Assembly: GCA_910579805.1 (NCBI GenBank)
Contig: CAJTWM010000019.1
Location: 1 to 62,823 of the forward strand
Length of the DNA: 62,823 nt
Direction of reading: 5' to 3'
Source: an uncultured Lachnospiraceae bacterium
Lineage (GTDB): Bacteria > Bacillota > Clostridia > Lachnospirales > Lachnospiraceae
Under the pieces are notes generated by a model. The model was given only the letters and a program-made list of their open reading frames with translations. It ran no database searches and was not told the origin of the DNA. The translations under genes and the position numbers were made by a program. This document shows positions 41,571-53,672 of the stretch, in pieces; the stretch's first letter is position 1, and every line of letters starts with the position of its first letter.

Positions 41571-42920
41571 ATGAAAACATATAAAAAAGGAAAACGGAAA
41601 AAGAAAACATATATCATCTTGTGCTGCGAGATCCTTTTGATCGCTACATTGACGATGGGGATCGCGTTCTATGCCTATTCGGTAAAACTGAGGGAAAAGG
41701 GCGGTTTTTATGGATCGGAAAGCAATATTGCGGTGCGGATAGCTAAGCCTAAGGAAGAAAATCTTTTGCCCTCTTCTTTGGCTGAAAGAATCGGATCTTC
41801 AGACGGAAAGGGAACGGATCTTTCGGAAGGGGACGCTTTTTCAGAGGGAGAGGATCCCTTAAAGGAAAAAGATCCTTTAAAGGAAAACGGCGGAGAAGAG
41901 AGTGGAAAGGAAGAGAAGCCTGTCTATACTTACGATCAGGGGATCAAATGGTTTGAACCCAAGAAGGAGGGGGAGACGGTACTTGCTTTTGCGGGGGATA
42001 TTCTGTTTGACGACGAATATGCGGCTATGGTGAGTATAGAAAGCCGTCAGGGAAAGATTTTTGATTCTTTTTCAGAGGACTTGTTAAAGGAAATGACGGA
42101 TGCAGATATCTTTATGCTGAATAACGAGTTTACTTATACAAACCGTGGGGAACCTACGGCTGAAAAGCAGTTTACGTTTCGGGCGGATCCGGTGAAATCG
42201 GAGTATCTTTTGGATATGGGGGTGGATATCGTTTCCATTGCCAATAACCATACATATGATTACGGCGAGATATCCTTGTTGGATACCGTGGATACGCTTG
42301 CAGGGATGGAAATGCCCTATGTGGGCGCAGGACGTAATATTGAAGAGGCCAGCAGACCGTTTTTCTTTGAAACGGACGGGCTGAGAATAGGCTTTCTTTC
42401 GGCCACGCAGATAGAAAGGCTGGAAAATCCCGATACAAAGGGAGCGACGCCTGACAGCGCGGGCGTGTTCCGCTGCTGGGATGGGACTCTTTTGTATGAG
42501 AAGACGGCAGAAGCGGCAGAAACGTGCGATTTCCTTGTGGTATATGTGCATTGGGGGAGCGAAAATACGGATGAACTCGATTGGGCGCAAAAAGATCAGG
42601 CTTTAAAACTGGCCCAGTCCGGCGCCGATTTGATCATAGGGGATCACTCCCACTGCCTGCAGGGGATAGACGTAGTAGAGGGAGTGCCTGTTTTTTATAG
42701 TCTTGGAAATTTTTTGTTCAGTTCCAAAACGTTGGATACCTGTCTTGTAAAAGCTGTCGTAGAAGACGGAAGGATAAGCGGATTGCAATTCCTGCCCGCA
42801 ATGCAAAAAGGATGCAGGACGTTTCTCCTTGCGGGTGAAGAAAAGGAGAGGGTATTGGAATATATGCGGTCGATCTCAAACAATGTTACGATTGATCAGG
42901 ACGGCTATATTACTTATTGA
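41571..42920 (+). CDS. CapA/PgsA-like membrane-anchored metallophosphatase-fold protein
   Basis: A 449-residue protein with an N-terminal membrane anchor (about 13-37 after a Lys/Arg-rich start), an acidic low-complexity linker, then a PGA_cap (PF09587) domain from about 135. Metal-site motifs are visible: 'LAFAGDILFDDEY', 'SIANNHTYDYG' and 'IIGDHSHCLQG', with 'VYVHWGSENTD'. The family is linked to poly-gamma-glutamate or capsule assembly, but many clostridial members are uncharacterised; no pgsB/C genes are adjacent. It is inserted between rplA and rplJ. The lack of a ribosome binding site is notable. Confidence 0.88.
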   Translation: MKTYKKGKRKKKTYIILCCEILLIATLTMGIAFYAYSVKLREKGGFYGSESNIAVRIAKPKEENLLPSSLAERIGSSDGKGTDLSEGDAFSEGEDPLKEKDPLKENGGEESGKEEKPVYTYDQGIKWFEPKKEGETVLAFAGDILFDDEYAAMVSIESRQGKIFDSFSEDLLKEMTDADIFMLNNEFTYTNRGEPTAEKQFTFRADPVKSEYLLDMGVDIVSIANNHTYDYGEISLLDTVDTLAGMEMPYVGAGRNIEEASRPFFFETDGLRIGFLSATQIERLENPDTKGATPDSAGVFRCWDGTLLYEKTAEAAETCDFLVVYVHWGSENTDELDWAQKDQALKLAQSGADLIIGDHSHCLQGIDVVEGVPVFYSLGNFLFSSKTLDTCLVKAVVEDGRISGLQFLPAMQKGCRTFLLAGEEKERVLEYMRSISNNVTIDQDGYITY

Positions 42921-42957
42921 ATTTTTAAAATAGCAAGATTTTATACTTAAATTGTAA

Positions 42958-42986
42958 TTGCCTGATGAAAAATTTTATGTTATAGT
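42958..42986 (+). promoter_or_regulatory. SigA promoter for coiled-coil gene
   Basis: TTGCCT (42958-42963), 17-nt spacer, TATAGT (42981-42986), about 33 nt before the start codon. Confidence 0.7.
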
Positions 42987-43018
42987 GACTATATCACAAA
43001 AGGAAGGAGGACGGATGA

Positions 43019-43405
43019 ATGTCAGATACTGCGTTAATACTTCAAAAAATCGAGAGCATGGGAGAATCTCTGAACAACCGCATGGACGGTATGGAAAAAC
43101 GACTGAACAGCCGTATAGACGGTTTGGAGAACCGTATGGACAGTTTAGGGAACCGCATGGACAGTTTGGAAAGTCGTATGGACGGTCTGGAAAGTCGTAT
43201 GGACGGTCTGGAGAACCGCATGGATGGTTTGGACAACCGTATGGACAGTCTGGAAGGACAGATGAACCGGCAGTTTGGTGAAGTAAAAGAGGAACTTGAA
43301 GTTCATAGGAGCGTTTTAAACGTTATTCTCAACTGGACGGATCAGGTTGCCGTAGTAGAGCCGAAGCTGCCTAGAATAGGGTCGCAAAGCATGTATGGAA
43401 ACTGA
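43019..43405 (+). CDS. Small heptad-repeat coiled-coil protein
   Basis: A 128-residue soluble protein. Arginines recur every seven residues from R32 to R74 in units of the form R-M-D-G/S-L-E/D-N/S, an ideal heptad pattern for a long coiled coil. The C-terminal 40 residues are not repetitive. AAGGAGG 8 nt upstream supports ATG 43019 over ATG 43015 in another frame. The repeat is also nearly exact at the DNA level (21-nt units), so repeat number may vary between strains. Function unknown; it has its own promoter. Confidence 0.82.
   Translation: MSDTALILQKIESMGESLNNRMDGMEKRLNSRIDGLENRMDSLGNRMDSLESRMDGLESRMDGLENRMDGLDNRMDSLEGQMNRQFGEVKEELEVHRSVLNVILNWTDQVAVVEPKLPRIGSQSMYGN
43112..43260 (+). repeat. 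Tandem 21-nt coding repeats
   Basis: About seven imperfect 21-nt units (type CGTATGGACGGTCTGGAAAG plus one base) encode the heptads of the coiled-coil protein. Two adjacent units near 43170-43211 are almost identical, indicating recent expansion. Confidence 0.8.
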
Positions 43406-43472
43406 ATTGTTTAAAATGTAAAGTACTGTTTTGCTGGTCTGCGCATAGTAATGAATCTTAGCGTTTGATTAG

Positions 43473-43500
43473 ATCTTAAGGTTTCTTGAGATTTATTCTT
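43473..43500 (+). terminator. Weak terminator after coiled-coil gene
   Basis: ATCTTAAG and CTTGAGAT form an 8-bp AT-rich stem with loop GTTT, followed by TTATTCTTT. The rest of 43406-43600 is AT-rich with no other feature seen. Confidence 0.45.
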
Positions 43501-43602
43501 TAGTAAAGTAATTAAAATCTTGTTATTTCTTATATTTTCCGTGTTGTTTAAAAATAAAAGACAATAAAATTTAACAAATAGTATTTAGCCGGGAATTCGT
43601 CC

Positions 43603-43632
43603 TTGACAAGGAGGAATCTTGTGTGCTATTCT
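43603..43632 (+). promoter_or_regulatory. SigA promoter for rplJ-rplL
   Basis: TTGACA (43603-43608), 18-nt spacer, TATTCT (43627-43632) with an extended TG before the -10. Transcription would begin near 43639. Confidence 0.8.
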
Positions 43633-43636
43633 ATTT

Positions 43637-43716
43637 ACGGTCATTTTGACCGGCCGAAGACAGTAGGTGCGATGGGAAACCGGAGCGTAAGGATATCGCC
43701 TACCGAGGAGAAGAGT
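43637..43716 (+). promoter_or_regulatory. Ribosomal protein L10 leader
   Basis: The order GGTCATTTTGACC hairpin, CCGAAGACAGTAGGTG, an inner AT-rich hairpin, then CGCCTACCGAGGA matches the L10(L12)4 binding leader known from many Firmicutes, in which the L10-L12 complex represses its own synthesis. GTAGGTG pairs with CGCCTAC. Confidence 0.88.
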
Positions 43717-43732
43717 TATATAGGACTTTATT

Positions 43733-43759
43733 CCTCCCTGTCTTTCAGGGAGGTTTTTT
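43733..43759 (+). terminator. Attenuator terminator in rplJ leader
   Basis: CCTCCCTG (43733-43740) pairs with CAGGGAGG (43746-43753), loop TCTTT, followed by TTTTTT. Its place between the L10 leader and rplJ suggests regulated premature termination. Confidence 0.85.
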
Positions 43760-43916
43760 ATGCAGAGGCCTGTGAAGAAACATACCGGTAAAACGGTGCG
43801 CGGGTCTTGCGGCGGGTAGGGAAAAAGTTTTTCCCTTATCCGGTTATAAAAGCCTGCATGGGCAGTATTGTCTGGACTCCTTTCGGCAGTAAAATCTATA
43901 AGGAGGTAATCGTAAA

Positions 43917-44480
43917 ATGGCAAAAGTTGAATTAAAGCAGCCTATCGTTGCAGAAATTTCCGAAAACATCAAAGATGCCCAGTCAGTTGTGCTTGTAGAC
44001 TATCGCGGACTTACGGTAGAACAGGATACGGAACTTCGTAAGCAGCTTCGTGCGGAAGGAATTACTTACAAAGTTTACAAAAATACAATGATGAATTTTG
44101 CGTTTAAGGGAACAGACTGCGAGGCGCTTTCTTCCTATTTGGAAGGCCCCAGTGCAATTGCTATTTCTACAACGGATGCAACAGCGCCGGCAAGAGTATT
44201 GGCTAAATTTGCAAAAACGGCTGATGCGCTTGAAATCAAAGGCGGTATTGTGGAAGGGATTGCTTATGACGCGAAAGGAATTGCAAATATCGCAATGATT
44301 CCGTCAAGAGAAGAACTGCTCTCCAAGTTACTTGGAAGTATTCAGTCCCCTATTACAAACTTTGCGCGTGTGATGAACCAGTTGGCAGAAAAGGGCGGTG
44401 CATCCGAATGCGCAGCGCCTGAAGCGGCAGAAGCTCCTGCCGGGTCGGAAACACCCGTAGAAGAAACTCCGGCAGAATAA
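43917..44480 (+). CDS. rplJ: 50S ribosomal protein L10
   Basis: A 187-residue stalk base protein that holds the L7/L12 dimers. 'SVVLVDYRGLTVEQDTELRKQLR' and 'YKVYKNTMMNFA' are canonical. The C-terminus has an Ala/Glu/Pro-rich extension (about 160-187). AAGGAGGT lies 8 nt upstream. Expression is probably controlled by the L10 leader. Confidence 0.98.
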   Translation: MAKVELKQPIVAEISENIKDAQSVVLVDYRGLTVEQDTELRKQLRAEGITYKVYKNTMMNFAFKGTDCEALSSYLEGPSAIAISTTDATAPARVLAKFAKTADALEIKGGIVEGIAYDAKGIANIAMIPSREELLSKLLGSIQSPITNFARVMNQLAEKGGASECAAPEAAEAPAGSETPVEETPAE

Positions 44481-44580
44481 GCCTAAAGCAGTGAAAGCCG
44501 GTGAGAGGCGTAAAGGAAAAACGCTTTTAATTATGAAATGAGATTGTAAAGGTAAATAAAATTAACGGAGGTAAATTATA

Positions 44581-44961
44581 ATGGCAAAATTATCCACTCA
44601 GGAAATGATCGACGCGATCAAAGAGTTAACGGTATTGGAATTGAACGATTTAGTAAAAGCATGTGAAGAAGAGTTCGGCGTATCTGCAGCGGCAGGCGTT
44701 GTAGTTGCAGCAGCAGGAGCAGGCGACGGAGCAGGCGCAGCAGAAGAAAAGACCGAGTTTGACGTAGAATTAACAGAAGTAGGTCCTAACAAGGTTAAAG
44801 TTATTAAAGTAGTTCGTGAAGCTACAGGTTTGGGATTGAAAGAAGCAAAAGACTTAGTTGATTCTGCACCGAAGGTAATCAAAGAGGCAGCTTCTAAAGA
44901 AGAAGCAGACGCTATGAAAGCAAGCTTAGAAGCAGAAGGCGCTAAGGTTACATTGAAGTAA
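44581..44961 (+). CDS. rplL: 50S ribosomal protein L7/L12
   Basis: A 126-residue stalk protein. The helical N-terminal dimerisation region, the Ala/Gly-rich hinge ('AAAGAGDGAGAAEEK') and the C-terminal domain with 'KVIKVVREATGLGLKEAKDL' are all present. GGAGG precedes the ATG. It is followed by a terminator, so it is not directly co-transcribed with rpoB. Confidence 0.98.
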   Translation: MAKLSTQEMIDAIKELTVLELNDLVKACEEEFGVSAAAGVVVAAAGAGDGAGAAEEKTEFDVELTEVGPNKVKVIKVVREATGLGLKEAKDLVDSAPKVIKEAASKEEADAMKASLEAEGAKVTLK

Positions 44962-45026
44962 TCCGAAAAACGCGTTATATTTTAAGAGAATTTGAGGGCT
45001 GATTTTAATATAAATTAGCCCCTTTT
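44956..45026 (+). terminator. Intrinsic terminator after rplL
   Basis: GGGCTGATTT (44996-45005) pairs with AAATTAGCCC (45012-45021), followed by CTTTT. The stem starts past the rplL stop. Confidence 0.82.
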
Positions 45027-45069
45027 CAATGTTGCAGAGCAATAAGCGAAGAAAAGAAGAATGTTGAAG

Positions 45070-45117
45070 AATATGGAGCTGTGCCAGAAAAAAGGTACAT
45101 CTCCATATTTTTTCTTT
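45070..45117 (+). terminator. Second, stronger terminator downstream of rplL
   Basis: AATATGGAG (45070-45078) pairs with CTCCATATT (45101-45109), and TGTGCC (45080-45085) with GGTACA (45094-45099), followed by a T-run. With the previous hairpin it forms a tandem terminator. Confidence 0.88.
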
Positions 45118-45120
45118 TGG

Positions 45121-45192
45121 ATACAGATCGATAACATAGAGTAAACGAAATAAATATTAAAAAATATTAAAAAATAATTTGGAATATATACT
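45121..45192 (+). other. Placeholder withdrawn: see promoter entry that follows
   Basis: This entry carries no annotation; the promoter of the propeptide-like gene is given in the next entry. Confidence 0.
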
Positions 45193-45221
45193 TGACAGGT
45201 TGGAATTGAGAAGAGTAACAT
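45192..45221 (+). promoter_or_regulatory. Promoter of propeptide-like gene
   Basis: TTGACA (45192-45197), 18-nt spacer, TAACAT (45216-45221). It implies an unusually long leader of about 160 nt before the coding start. Confidence 0.6.
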
Positions 45222-45238
45222 GAAAATAATGAAGTGCG

Positions 45239-45350
45239 TTCAGGCAACAGATATCCCGAATGAAAGAGTTTCCAATCCTAAGTTATAGGTCTGCTGAAGC
45301 GGACGGATAGGAGCAGGATCGGAAACAAGAAAGGTTTGACCGGGGGTTCA
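45239..45350 (+). promoter_or_regulatory. Structured leader RNA, class not recognised
   Basis: GTTTCC-x-ATCCT (45269-45280) can pair with AGGAT-x-GGAAAC (45315-45326), enclosing a GTCTGC-TGAA-GCGGAC hairpin. Upstream ATCCCG can also meet downstream CGGGGG. It looks like a folded regulatory leader. Comparison from memory with c-di-GMP, c-di-AMP, SAM and lysine riboswitches gave no match. Confidence 0.45.
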
Positions 45351-45388
45351 ATATATAGAGTCAAAAATGTGTAGAAATGAGGAAAAAC

Positions 45389-46099
45389 ATGGACAAGAAA
45401 CGGGTCGTTACTATAGTTTTAGTTGTTGTTTTCATAATTGCAATAGTAGGAGTAGTCATGATATTTAGAAAAAAAGATTTGGGGAAGGTGGACGGAGGCA
45501 GGATAAACGGCAATGCGGATGAGATGGGAATCCATTATGGAGGCAGTTTTGACGAGTTTCAGTATCAGGAGGAAGAAGAGAAAGAAGACTTAGAGAAGGA
45601 ATCTGCAGAAGTAGATTTGGATGAAGTGGCTTCGGAAACGGCACGGATAGAAAAAGAGTTTGAAAAAAATAAGCCGGGGGAAGTGATAAAAGACGACGAA
45701 GAACTGTCAGGGACAGGAGACAGGGTTTCCGCCAGAGCGGCGGTTTCCGGTTCCGGTAGTAAAAGAGAAGAAAAAGAATCGGAGAATATAGGAAAGATCA
45801 GCGACAGGTCCGAAAGCGGACAGAATGTGCCGGACGAGAGTGGAGAGGCAGACGATGGGGGGGACATAGGTCACATTATCCAGAGCAGCGGTTATGCTGA
45901 ACATGAGGTTGTTTGCGATGCGGAAACGCAGGAAATGGCGGAAACGATAGCAGCGCAGATCGGCGGGACCGTGCTGTCATATCAGAATGGCATCGCTACG
46001 ATACAAATAGAAGAAAATGTGGATACTTTGCTGGAAAGGCTGGAACAGGAAGGGAGCAGTTTGGAGCTGCATAGAAATTATTTTATATCCGAACCATAA
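45389..46099 (+). CDS. Membrane-anchored protein with protease-propeptide-like C-terminal domain
   Basis: A 236-residue protein: a membrane helix at about 6-26, a long charged Glu/Ser-rich linker, and a C-terminal domain from about 168. That domain ('EHEVVCDAETQEMAETIAAQ', 'IGGTVLSYQNGIATIQI') aligns by eye with the prodomain of the downstream subtilisin ('ENEVVYLAQDEEEAKRIAEC', 'YGGTLEEYEYGVAVAHI'). It therefore looks like a free, surface-anchored I9-like propeptide that could inhibit or chaperone the protease. GAGGA 5 nt upstream supports ATG 45389; ATG 45377 is in frame. Function is inference. Confidence 0.72.
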   Translation: MDKKRVVTIVLVVVFIIAIVGVVMIFRKKDLGKVDGGRINGNADEMGIHYGGSFDEFQYQEEEEKEDLEKESAEVDLDEVASETARIEKEFEKNKPGEVIKDDEELSGTGDRVSARAAVSGSGSKREEKESENIGKISDRSESGQNVPDESGEADDGGDIGHIIQSSGYAEHEVVCDAETQEMAETIAAQIGGTVLSYQNGIATIQIEENVDTLLERLEQEGSSLELHRNYFISEP

Positions 46100-46208
46100 A
46101 ACAATGGCGGGGGGTGTTTCCGGGCTCAGCCCGTTGAAATATATCAATGATTTCTTCATAGAAATCAAGGACAAAAGTTATTTTGTGATTCAAAGAGAGG
46201 GAAAAGGA

Positions 46209-49200
46209 ATGAAAAAGAGAAAACTGAATGGTTTCCTTGCGGTTTTGCTTGCGGCGTCCATGGTCATAGGGCAGCCAATGTCCGCGTATGCAACAGAAGC
46301 TGCGCCGATACCGGTGGAAACAAATGAAGAAGCTGAAGAAACAACAAATCCCGAATCGGCAGAAGCCGGAACGGGTGAAACGGTAACCGGAGATACGTTG
46401 GGTGAAACGGGGACAGAGGATACCGGAACAGACGAGACGACAACGGAAGATACCGAAGCAGCAGAAACGACAGAAGAAACCGGAACAGGAGAGACGGCAG
46501 AAGAGACCGGAACGGAAGGGACAGCAGAGGAAACGACGGAAGAAGAAACCGGAACGGAAGAGGCGTCGGAGGAAACTGCGCCAGAGGAGACGGAAACGGG
46601 AGATCAGGTTATTACGGATGACGGCGAGATCAGCGAAAAGGCGTTGAAAGATCTTGGTTTCCATACTATGTCTTTGAGTCCGTCAATGGTAGTGGAAAAA
46701 GAAGAACTTTATCAGGTTGCAGCAACTATGAGCGTCATGGAATCCGGAAAGGATTATGTGGAGAACGAGGTTGTTTATCTTGCGCAGGATGAAGAAGAAG
46801 CAAAGCGGATTGCGGAATGCTATGGCGGAACTCTTGAGGAATATGAATACGGTGTCGCAGTAGCGCATATTCAGGCAACGGTAACGGAGGCCGTAAGGGT
46901 GGCGGCAAATGTAAGGGTCAGCTTACCGGCAGTGTATCCGAATATCTTATATCATATTAACGACGGCTGGGAAACAGGTACGTCAACAGAAACAGAAACA
47001 CCGGAACAGACAGGAGAGCTGATTGATGAAGCGGACGTTGAGCATGAAGTGATAGGAGAAGTAGAAAGTAACGGCTTGGATCTTCCCCACGATGACGAAC
47101 ACTTATATGCAACGGCACCGAACGATACATATTTTGACAAACAGTGGCATCATGATGCGATCCATACGGTAGAGGCATGGAATGCGACAAAAGGTCAAGG
47201 CATTATCGTGGCAGTGATCGATAGTGGTATCGACTACGAGCATCCTGATTTAAAAGGAAATATTGTTGGTCATATCAGTACGATTACAGGTGATAACGGC
47301 GACGGACGTGACGATAACGGACATGGTACGCATTGTGCGGGTATTATTGCGGCGATAGCAGGTAATGGAACGGGTGTTTCAGGTATTGCGCCGGAAGCGA
47401 AGATTTATTCAGTAAAAGCATTAAATGCAAGAGGTTCAGGCAGTACGGCGGATATTGTTCAGGGTGTTATCAGCGCTATCAACAGAAACGACGTGGATGT
47501 TATCAGCATGAGCCTTGGCGGAATTTATTGGGATTCGTTGTTCCAAAAGGCGATCGATACGGCAGTAAGTCAGGGGATTGTTGTAGTTGCGGCAGCGGGT
47601 AACGAAGCGGTAGATCAAAAAAGTTATCCGGCAGCATATAATAACGTAATTTCAGTTGCAGCGTCCGATTCTTATAATGATTTGGTCTCATTTTCAAATT
47701 ATGGAAAATGGGTGGATATTGCGGCTCCGGGACTGAATATATTGTCGACGGTTCCGACAGATTTCCAGATTCCTTCTGACGGTTTTGAATATGAAGCGGC
47801 CGGATACGGTTATATGTCAGGAACATCTATGGCGTGTCCTACGGTAGCGGGTACGGTAGCGTTGATGCTCGGAAATAACGAAAATCTGAAAAATAACAAT
47901 AAGAAAGCAACTGTTACGAAGCTCACCAAGACTTTGGTGGATAGCGCGGAACCGGACGGAACCTATGATGAATGGACCAACGACTTTTATCCGTTTTTAG
48001 ATGCAGAAGCAGCTACTTATGCGGTGGACGATAGTCAGGCGGCGGTGCCGACTATTAAATTCAGCTCGACACCGTCAAATAAGAACGTAGTGCTGGCAGG
48101 TAAAGATCAGTATTTTGAACTGGAAACGGCAACGCCTCACGCAAAAATCTATTATACACTCAACGGAAAGAAACCTACGCCTAAAACCGGATATTTATAT
48201 ACAGGAAAAATTTATATGCCTACATCCGGTAAGGTAAAGATTCAGGCTATTACGGCGGTAGGAAGCAAAGTTTCCAAAGTATTTACTAAAACATATACTT
48301 TTGACGTAAAAGCAGAAGCGCTTTCGGCTACGTCTAAAAAGGATATGACCGTTGCAATCGGAAAATCGATCCAATTAAGCGTAGATATCGCGCCTTCTTA
48401 TGTAAGCAACAAGAAGCTGAAATGGGAAAGTTCGGATGCTACAGGAATGATCAGAGTCGATCAAAAAGGAAAAGTGACCTGTAAAAAGACGGCGGCGGAA
48501 GGATTAACGGCTACGATCAAGGCTACCACAACGGACAATACCAATTTATCTTATGAGTTTTCAGTAAAAGCGGTCGGCGACAAAGTAGAGAACATCACAT
48601 TAAACGAGACTGCGCTTAATATGTCTTATTGGGCAGATAATTCAAATGTATCTATGAAAGATGCAAGCGGAAAAACGTATACCTCCACTTTCAGACTGAT
48701 ACCCAGCAGCAACGGCGTACAGACGGATCAATATTTATATAAATCTTCCAATACAAAAGTTGCTACAGTGGATGCGAACGGAAATATAACGGCGCTTGGT
48801 AAAGGAAAAGCAACGATTACGGTTACTGCAAACGACGGTTCCGGTAAGAAAGCGACCTGCAAAGTAAACGTAGTGACACCGGTATTTCATATTTATATGT
48901 ACAGTTCTACCGGATTTTCAGGCGATAGTACTAAACCTATCCCGATTGGCACAGGCTGTAACATTACTATGAAGACTATGATAAATTATGATTCTAGTAA
49001 TTATTTGTATAAGCCCAATAATAAAGGACTGGAATGGACTTCCGATAAGCCGGATCTTGTTAAGGTTAAGAACGGCAAAGTGACCTGCGGTAAGGATACG
49101 CCGATCGGGACGGAAGTTACGATCACTGCAAAAGCAAAGGACGGATTTGGCGGTACCAAATCAGTGAAATTTGTAGTAACGGATAAGATTAAAAAGATGA

Positions 49201-49535
49201 TTTATGTGAATGAGAAAAACCAAAGTACGAACAGCTCGGCAGTGTCATGTAAGATGGATGTGGGAGATGGAATCCTCGACTTATTGACTAACGAAGCGTC
49301 TCCGGATTATGTAGGAATTGTAACGGAACATGATACAGACGATTTTTATAATTCTTTTGCTATCAGTACTACAAACAGAGACGTGGTTTACCGTATGCAT
49401 TATTATCAGGGGAACAAAGACTTAGGTATGGTAATATGGGGAACCAAGCCGGGCAGCTCTAAAGTAGTTTATACTGCAAGAGACGGTTCCAACACTAAGT
49501 TTACTATTAATTTTAAAATCACACAACCAAAATAA
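46209..49535 (+). CDS. Secreted subtilisin-like serine protease (S8) with Big2-type repeats
   Basis: A 1108-residue secreted protein. A signal peptide occupies about 1-29 (cleavage near 'SAYATEA'), then a Glu/Thr-rich low-complexity stretch to about 130, an I9-like prodomain (about 182-255) and the peptidase domain with D338 ('VIDSGIDYEHPDL'), H372 ('GHGTHCAGI') and S540 ('GTSMACPTVAG'). After it come a chitobiase C-terminal-like segment ('AKIYYTLNGKKPTPKTG') and two or three Big2-like domains ('YKSSNTKVATVDANGNITAL'). No LPXTG anchor is visible. GAGAGGG 7 nt upstream supports ATG 46209. Its gene lies between rplL and rpoB. Confidence 0.94.
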   Translation: MKKRKLNGFLAVLLAASMVIGQPMSAYATEAAPIPVETNEEAEETTNPESAEAGTGETVTGDTLGETGTEDTGTDETTTEDTEAAETTEETGTGETAEETGTEGTAEETTEEETGTEEASEETAPEETETGDQVITDDGEISEKALKDLGFHTMSLSPSMVVEKEELYQVAATMSVMESGKDYVENEVVYLAQDEEEAKRIAECYGGTLEEYEYGVAVAHIQATVTEAVRVAANVRVSLPAVYPNILYHINDGWETGTSTETETPEQTGELIDEADVEHEVIGEVESNGLDLPHDDEHLYATAPNDTYFDKQWHHDAIHTVEAWNATKGQGIIVAVIDSGIDYEHPDLKGNIVGHISTITGDNGDGRDDNGHGTHCAGIIAAIAGNGTGVSGIAPEAKIYSVKALNARGSGSTADIVQGVISAINRNDVDVISMSLGGIYWDSLFQKAIDTAVSQGIVVVAAAGNEAVDQKSYPAAYNNVISVAASDSYNDLVSFSNYGKWVDIAAPGLNILSTVPTDFQIPSDGFEYEAAGYGYMSGTSMACPTVAGTVALMLGNNENLKNNNKKATVTKLTKTLVDSAEPDGTYDEWTNDFYPFLDAEAATYAVDDSQAAVPTIKFSSTPSNKNVVLAGKDQYFELETATPHAKIYYTLNGKKPTPKTGYLYTGKIYMPTSGKVKIQAITAVGSKVSKVFTKTYTFDVKAEALSATSKKDMTVAIGKSIQLSVDIAPSYVSNKKLKWESSDATGMIRVDQKGKVTCKKTAAEGLTATIKATTTDNTNLSYEFSVKAVGDKVENITLNETALNMSYWADNSNVSMKDASGKTYTSTFRLIPSSNGVQTDQYLYKSSNTKVATVDANGNITALGKGKATITVTANDGSGKKATCKVNVVTPVFHIYMYSSTGFSGDSTKPIPIGTGCNITMKTMINYDSSNYLYKPNNKGLEWTSDKPDLVKVKNGKVTCGKDTPIGTEVTITAKAKDGFGGTKSVKFVVTDKIKKMIYVNEKNQSTNSSAVSCKMDVGDGILDLLTNEASPDYVGIVTEHDTDDFYNSFAISTTNRDVVYRMHYYQGNKDLGMVIWGTKPGSSKVVYTARDGSNTKFTINFKITQPK

Positions 49536-49543
49536 AAGTGATG

Positions 49544-49586
49544 AGAAGAGGCTGATGCACTGTTTAGGTGCATCGGCTTCTTTTTG
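49544..49586 (+). terminator. Intrinsic terminator after subtilisin gene
   Basis: AGAAG and GATGCAC (49544-49560) pair with GTGCATC and CTTCT (49568-49581), with a small bulge, followed by TTTTT. Confidence 0.87.
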
Positions 49587-49644
49587 GTCTGCCAATGGTT
49601 TATAAATTTTGGGGAAAAAGCTTGACAAAATCTCCAAAATATGC

Positions 49645-49673
49645 TTGACTTGCTAATTTTACTGTAGTAAAAT
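49645..49673 (+). promoter_or_regulatory. SigA promoter for rpoB-rpoC
   Basis: TTGACT (49645-49650), 17-nt spacer, TAAAAT (49668-49673). A further TTGACA at 49622 lies upstream but lacks a good -10. rpoBC therefore has its own promoter, separate from rplJL. Confidence 0.78.
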
Positions 49674-49758
49674 GGAAGATGCTCTATTGTGGAGTGGTAT
49701 GCAATTTTGATAATGAAATACCGACAAATGGGCTGAAAATCATAAAGAACGGGGTGAA

Positions 49759-53634
<3,876 letters not shown>

Positions 53635-53672
53635 GCGTAGAAATGACTACAAACTTTGGAAGGAGTGCCAAA

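Noticed and set aside
43112..43260. Short regular repeats that could suggest a CRISPR array
   Set aside because: Units are contiguous 21-mers in a coding frame with no spacers and no cas genes nearby.
42958..43281. Second open frame over the heptad-repeat gene, rich in Gly/Tyr/Arg
   Set aside because: It is the shifted reading of the 21-nt repeats; the other frame has a better ribosome binding site and an ideal coiled-coil pattern.
45192..45221. A feature entry with inverted coordinates (45192 to 45121) marked as withdrawn
   Set aside because: It was a coordinate slip; the correct promoter entry is 45192-45221 and the withdrawn entry carries zero confidence.
45239..45350. Cyclic-di-GMP or cyclic-di-AMP riboswitch
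   Set aside because: The conserved core sequences of those classes, as I know them, are not visible; only a generic structured leader is claimed.
46402..46647. Lys/Arg-rich open frame inside the subtilisin gene
   Set aside because: It is a frame shadow of the Glu/Thr-rich linker repeats.
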